From the NCBI RefSeq assembly GCF_000372525.1, contig NZ_AQUR01000106.1:1-64000 (forward strand): a DNA stretch of 64,000 bases. Reading direction: 5' to 3'. The DNA is from Cupriavidus neocaledonicus (GTDB lineage Bacteria > Pseudomonadota > Gammaproteobacteria > Burkholderiales > Burkholderiaceae). The notes under the pieces were generated by a model. It searched no databases. It saw nothing but the letters and a program-made list of their open reading frames with translations, and was not told where the DNA came from. Shown here piece by piece: positions 60,800 through 64,000 of this stretch (positions are counted from its first letter, which is position 1; each line of letters starts with the position of its first letter). The translations under genes were made by a program, and so were the position numbers.

Positions 60800-61999
60800 A
60801 TGCAAAAACCCCTGCGCAATATTCGCGTGCTCGACCTCACCAACGTGCTGGCCGGGCCCTTCTGCTGCCACCAGCTTGCCCATATGGGTGCCGAGGTCAT
60901 CAAGGTGGAGACCCCGGGCACCGGCGACCTCGCGCGCCAGCTCGGCGCCGATGCCGAACTCAACCAGCGCCTGATGGGGGTGTCGTTCCTGGCGCAGAAC
61001 CCTGGCAAGCGGTCGATCACCATCAACCTCAAGCATGCGCGTGGCAAGGAGGTGTTCCGCAAGCTGGTGCGCGGCGCCGACGTAGTGGTCGAGAATTTCC
61101 GGCCCGGCGTGATGCACCGGCTTGGCCTGGGCTACGACACGCTCAGGCAGGACAACCCGCGCCTGATCTACTGTGCCATCTCCGGGTTTGGCCAGGACGG
61201 GCCGCTGGCGGAACTGCCGGCCTATGACCAGATCATCCAGGGCATGTCGGGCGTGATGAGCATTACCGGCGATGCGCAGACCGCGCCGTACCGTGTCGGG
61301 TATCCGGTGTCGGACACCATCGGCGGCCTGACCGCTGCGTTTGCCGTGGCGGCGTCGCTGGCGGACCACCAGCGCACCGAAGGCTACTTCATCGATGTAT
61401 CGATGCTTGAGGCCACGCTTGCGACCATGGGCTGGGTGGTGTCCAACCACCTGATCGCCGGCCGCGACCCGATGCCGATGGGCAACGAGAACATGACCGC
61501 CAGCCCGTCGGGGACGTTCCGTACCGGCGACGGGCTGCTCAATATCGCCGCCAACAAGCAAGAGCAGTTCGAGGCCGTGTGCCGCGTGGTGGGCCGGCCC
61601 GAACTCGCCACCGACGAACGCTTTGCCCGACGCCAGGCGCGCCTGGCCAACCGCGCCGCGCTGACCGCGGCGCTGGAAGCCGAACTGGCCCGCAAGCCGG
61701 CCACGGAATGGTGGCCGTTGCTGAACGATGCCGGGGTACCGGCAGGGCCGGTCCTGAGCGTGCCCGACACGCTGGCGCATCCGCAGGTGCGCGACCGCGG
61801 CATGATCGGCGCCTTCGCCAATGCTCCGGGCGTCGGGCGCGATATCCGGGTGGTGCGCACCGGCTTCAAGCTTAACCGGGAGGCGCCTGCAGTCGACACG
61901 CCGCCGCCCGAGCTGGGCCAGCATACGCGCGAGATCCTGGGCCAGCTGGGCTACAGCGACGCGGACATCCAACAACTGAGCGAGGAGCGCGCGGTATGA
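60800..61999 (+). CDS. Class III CoA-transferase (CaiB/BaiF family)
   Basis: A 399-residue CoA-transferase: IRVLDLTNVLAGPFCCHQLAHMGAEVIKVETPGTGD, NPGKRSITINLKHARG, VVENFRPGVMHRLGLGYDTL, catalytic Asp172 in GYPVSDTIGG, FIDVSMLEATLAT, and GQHTREIL at the end. The ATG at 60800 with GGAAG ahead is preferred over 60782. Its stop overlaps the start of the citryl-CoA-lyase-like gene (ATGA). The pair could make and then cleave a citryl-CoA-like thioester. Confidence 0.93.
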   Translation: MQKPLRNIRVLDLTNVLAGPFCCHQLAHMGAEVIKVETPGTGDLARQLGADAELNQRLMGVSFLAQNPGKRSITINLKHARGKEVFRKLVRGADVVVENFRPGVMHRLGLGYDTLRQDNPRLIYCAISGFGQDGPLAELPAYDQIIQGMSGVMSITGDAQTAPYRVGYPVSDTIGGLTAAFAVAASLADHQRTEGYFIDVSMLEATLATMGWVVSNHLIAGRDPMPMGNENMTASPSGTFRTGDGLLNIAANKQEQFEAVCRVVGRPELATDERFARRQARLANRAALTAALEAELARKPATEWWPLLNDAGVPAGPVLSVPDTLAHPQVRDRGMIGAFANAPGVGRDIRVVRTGFKLNREAPAVDTPPPELGQHTREILGQLGYSDADIQQLSEERAV

Positions 62000-62868
62000 G
62001 CGACATCGACAAGGCACCCACCGGCGCGGATCGCGCCATGGACCCGGGCCAGCGCCTGGCGCAGGACTGGTGGCGCACGGAAATCATCGACATGCGTCCG
62101 GGCGAGATCCGCTACCGCGGCTATCCCATCGAACAACTGATCGGCCGTGTCTCGTTCGCGCAGATGATCTGGCTGATGCTGCGTGGCGAGCTGCCCGGCC
62201 CGGGCCAGGGCGAACTGCTTGATGCGGCGCTGATGGCCGCCGTCGACCATGGCCCGCAGGCGCCCAGCATCGCCATCGCCCGCATGGCGGCGACGTGCGG
62301 CGTGGGGCTGAACAATGCGATGGCCTCGGCCGTCAACGTGCTGGGCGACGTGCATGGCGGCGCGGGCGAGCAGGCGGTGGCGCTGTATGAAGACGTCGCG
62401 GCGCGCATCGACGCCGGCATCGACCTGGAAGAGGCCGTCGCCGCCGCGCTGCAGCACTATCGCGACCTGCACGGCAAGTTCGTATCGGGCTTCGGCCACC
62501 GCTTCCATCCCCTCGATCCGCGCGCGCCGCGCCTGCTCGCACTGGTGGAGCAGGCCGCGGCAGACGGCGTTGTCAACGGTCGCTACGCGGCCATCGCGGT
62601 GGCCATCGAGCGGGCGCTGTCGGCGGGCCGCAGCAGGCCGATCCCGATGAATATCGACGGCGCCACCGCCGTCATTTATGCGGAACTGGGCTTCCCCGCA
62701 CCGCTGGCGCGCGGGCTGTTCTGCCTGTCGCGATCGGTCGGCATCCTGGCGCATGCGTGGGAGCAGACCAACCAGGGCGGCCGCAACAAGGGACCCATCC
62801 CGCGCCAGTTCCTGTGGACCTATGACGGCGCGCCGCAGCGCGACGTGCCCGACGCCGGCATGCCTTGA
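61996..62868 (+). CDS. Citrate synthase-superfamily protein, citryl-CoA lyase-like
   Basis: A 290-residue protein of the citrate synthase superfamily, much shorter than the roughly 430 residues of citrate synthase and without its N-terminal part. Motifs include GEIRYRGYPIEQLIGRVSFAQMIWLMLRGELP, the substrate-loop region LGDVHGGAGEQAVALYED, GFGHRFHPLDPRAPRLL with the conserved His, and FCLSRSVGILAHAWEQTNQGGRNKGPIP with the late Arg. The short form matches citryl-CoA lyase-type enzymes, which split a citryl-CoA-like ester to acetyl-CoA and an oxo acid. Coupling to a CoA-transferase supports cleavage rather than synthesis. The substrate is inference. Confidence 0.88.
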   Translation: MSDIDKAPTGADRAMDPGQRLAQDWWRTEIIDMRPGEIRYRGYPIEQLIGRVSFAQMIWLMLRGELPGPGQGELLDAALMAAVDHGPQAPSIAIARMAATCGVGLNNAMASAVNVLGDVHGGAGEQAVALYEDVAARIDAGIDLEEAVAAALQHYRDLHGKFVSGFGHRFHPLDPRAPRLLALVEQAAADGVVNGRYAAIAVAIERALSAGRSRPIPMNIDGATAVIYAELGFPAPLARGLFCLSRSVGILAHAWEQTNQGGRNKGPIPRQFLWTYDGAPQRDVPDAGMP

Positions 62869-62916
62869 CGCGCTGATCCATCCCGCCCCGGAGAGATCCC
62901 ACTTCCGCACGGATTC

Positions 62917-62948
62917 AAAAAAAAGCGCGGGGCGCATGAACGCCCCGC
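62917..62948 (-). terminator. Leftward-facing intrinsic terminator
   Basis: GCGGGGCG-catgaa-CGCCCCGC with eight A bases before it. Read leftward it is a GC-rich stem followed by GC and TTTTTTTT, a strong intrinsic terminator. Both flanking genes run rightward, so its direction is unexpected. Confidence 0.75.
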
Positions 62949-63020
62949 CGAAACCTCGCTCGCGCGTGAACGCGGCGCAACCACGCGCGTGCGGCAAGCC
63001 AACACCAAGGAGACAGCCTC

Positions 63021-63980
63021 ATGTTGACCCGACTGATCGCCACCGCCGCGCTGGTTTGCGCGAGCGCATCCGGCCATGCCGAACCATGGCCAGCCAAGCC
63101 CGTCCGTATCGTCGTGCCGTACTCGGCCGGCGGTACCACCGACTTTGTTGCGCGGCAGATTGCGCAAAAGCTGACCGAAAGCACCGGCAAGTCCTTCTTC
63201 GTCGAGAACAAGCCCGGGGCCAGCGGTACGATCGGCACGATGCAGGTTGCCCGGGCCGCTCCGGACGGGTACACCCTGCTGGCCAACGACACGACATACA
63301 CGATGCTGCCGTCGCTGTTCAAGGCGCTGCCCTGGGACCATGAGCATGACCTCGAGCCGGTCACTACCATCGCGCAAACGCCGGTAACCCTGATCGTTCC
63401 GGCCGGGTCGCCGTTCAGGACCCTGCAGCAGCTGATCGGCTTCGCCAGGCAGCATCCCGGCAAGCTCAATTTCGGCTCGGGCGGAGCGGGCAGCTCCACG
63501 CATTTGTCCGCCGAAGTGTTCGAGCAGCGTGCAGGCGCCAGCCTGACCCATATCCCTTACAAGGGGGCGGGGGAAGCGCTGATGGGCCTGATTTCCGGGA
63601 ACGTCGACCTGCTGATTACAGCGACCCCGACCGCAATTCCGCAGGTCAAGGGTGGCAAGGCGCGCGCACTCGCCGTGACCGGCGCCAGCCGTGTGCCGGG
63701 CTTGCCCGACGTGCCGACCTTTGCGGAAGCCGGACTGCCGGACTACAAGGTGACAAACTGGTTTGGCCTGGCCGCGCCGAAGGGGACCCCGCCGGAGTTG
63801 ATCAGGACGCTGCAAGGCGCCGTGCAGAAAAGCGTGCAGGGCGCCGACTTCAGGGAGCGGCTGGCCGGCATGGGCGCGAAGCCTGGCGGGATGCCGCCGG
63901 CGGATTTTGCAAAGCTGATCAGGCAGGATACGGTTACCTGGACCCAGGTGGCGAAGGCCGCCAACGTCAAGCCGGAATGA
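63021..63980 (+). CDS. Bug/TctC-family periplasmic receptor
   Basis: A 319-residue Bug protein: short Sec signal (MLTRLIATAALVCASASGHA), then WPAKPVRIVVPYSAGGTTD, ENKPGASGT, PDGYTLLANDTTYTMLP, GSGGAGSSTHLSAEVFEQR and HIPYKGAGEALMG. The ATG follows AAGGAGACAGCCTC. It is the last gene of the IclR-linked cluster in this window and the second Bug receptor there; the 152-bp gap with a hairpin suggests partly separate expression. Confidence 0.93.
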   Translation: MLTRLIATAALVCASASGHAEPWPAKPVRIVVPYSAGGTTDFVARQIAQKLTESTGKSFFVENKPGASGTIGTMQVARAAPDGYTLLANDTTYTMLPSLFKALPWDHEHDLEPVTTIAQTPVTLIVPAGSPFRTLQQLIGFARQHPGKLNFGSGGAGSSTHLSAEVFEQRAGASLTHIPYKGAGEALMGLISGNVDLLITATPTAIPQVKGGKARALAVTGASRVPGLPDVPTFAEAGLPDYKVTNWFGLAAPKGTPPELIRTLQGAVQKSVQGADFRERLAGMGAKPGGMPPADFAKLIRQDTVTWTQVAKAANVKPE

Positions 63981-64000
63981 AGCCAGGACGATAACAGCGC

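Noticed and set aside
1-64000. tRNA, rRNA or riboswitch genes
   Set aside because: No cloverleaf, rRNA-like or known riboswitch pattern was recognised by eye; a covariance-model search would be needed to exclude small RNAs.

Overview
The window is high-GC DNA from a betaproteobacterium of the Burkholderiales, most like Cupriavidus or a close Burkholderiaceae relative. I infer this from the codon use, the recurrent GGAGAC-type ribosome sites, many LysR/GntR/IclR regulators and, above all, eight separate Bug/TctC periplasmic receptors. It is an accessory catabolic region without rRNA, tRNA, CRISPR or phage genes. The only mobile DNA I can support is a 221-bp internally deleted IS3-family element with its direct repeats.

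Layout. 1-1148: the start of a LysR regulator (cut by the window edge), divergent from an NfsB-type nitroreductase. 1435-4978: a Bug receptor and an ArgH-like lyase, divergent from a LysR regulator. 5150-6400: an MFS transporter. 6700-11331: a GcvA-like LysR divergent from Bug / periplasmic L-asparaginase / N-acyl-D-amino-acid deacylase. 11384-14199: LysR divergent from a DoxX / SnoaL-like / quinone-oxidoreductase operon, followed by the stump of an AraC gene. 14386-21260: small modules (HTH + DUF2975, an OmpA-like barrel, HAD phosphatase, AraC, isochorismatase-like hydrolase, chloroperoxidase-like hydrolase, a second alpha/beta hydrolase, a small membrane protein). 21480-26610: LacI, then FAD oxidoreductase / IlvD-Edd dehydratase / Bug behind a clear sigma-70 promoter. 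26611-27194: terminators and the deleted IS. 27195-34900: a seven-gene leftward operon (Bug, enolase-superfamily dehydratase, two D-2-hydroxyacid dehydrogenases, TtuC-like dehydrogenase, HIBADH-like reductase, aldehyde dehydrogenase), divergent from a FadR-type GntR regulator. 36062-41167: FAD-linked oxidase, CoA-transferase, Bug and LacI, with two LacI-type operators upstream. 41492-45116: AraC divergent from three SDR genes. 45176-55635: a sigma-54 activator divergent from a carboxyltransferase, a single-chain BC-BCCP-CT acyl-CoA carboxylase, a tandem CoA-transferase and Bug. 55967-57508: MltF-like lytic transglycosylase. 57616-63980: IclR divergent from amidohydrolase, Bug, CoA-transferase, citryl-CoA-lyase-like protein and another Bug.

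Common design. Most modules pair one Bug receptor with a small set of carboxylate-processing enzymes and a local regulator, each from a different family. No TctA/TctB membrane subunits occur here, so the receptors must use a transporter encoded elsewhere or act as sensors. Two themes recur: sugar-acid/hydroxy-acid dehydration and oxidation (21-35 kb), and CoA activation followed by carboxylation or C-C cleavage (36-41, 47-55 and 58-64 kb). Operator-like palindromes are visible in the regulatory gaps of several modules. The most unusual locus is the sigma-54-controlled carboxylase / tandem CoA-transferase / Bug operon at 47-55.6 kb. Substrates cannot be fixed from sequence alone.
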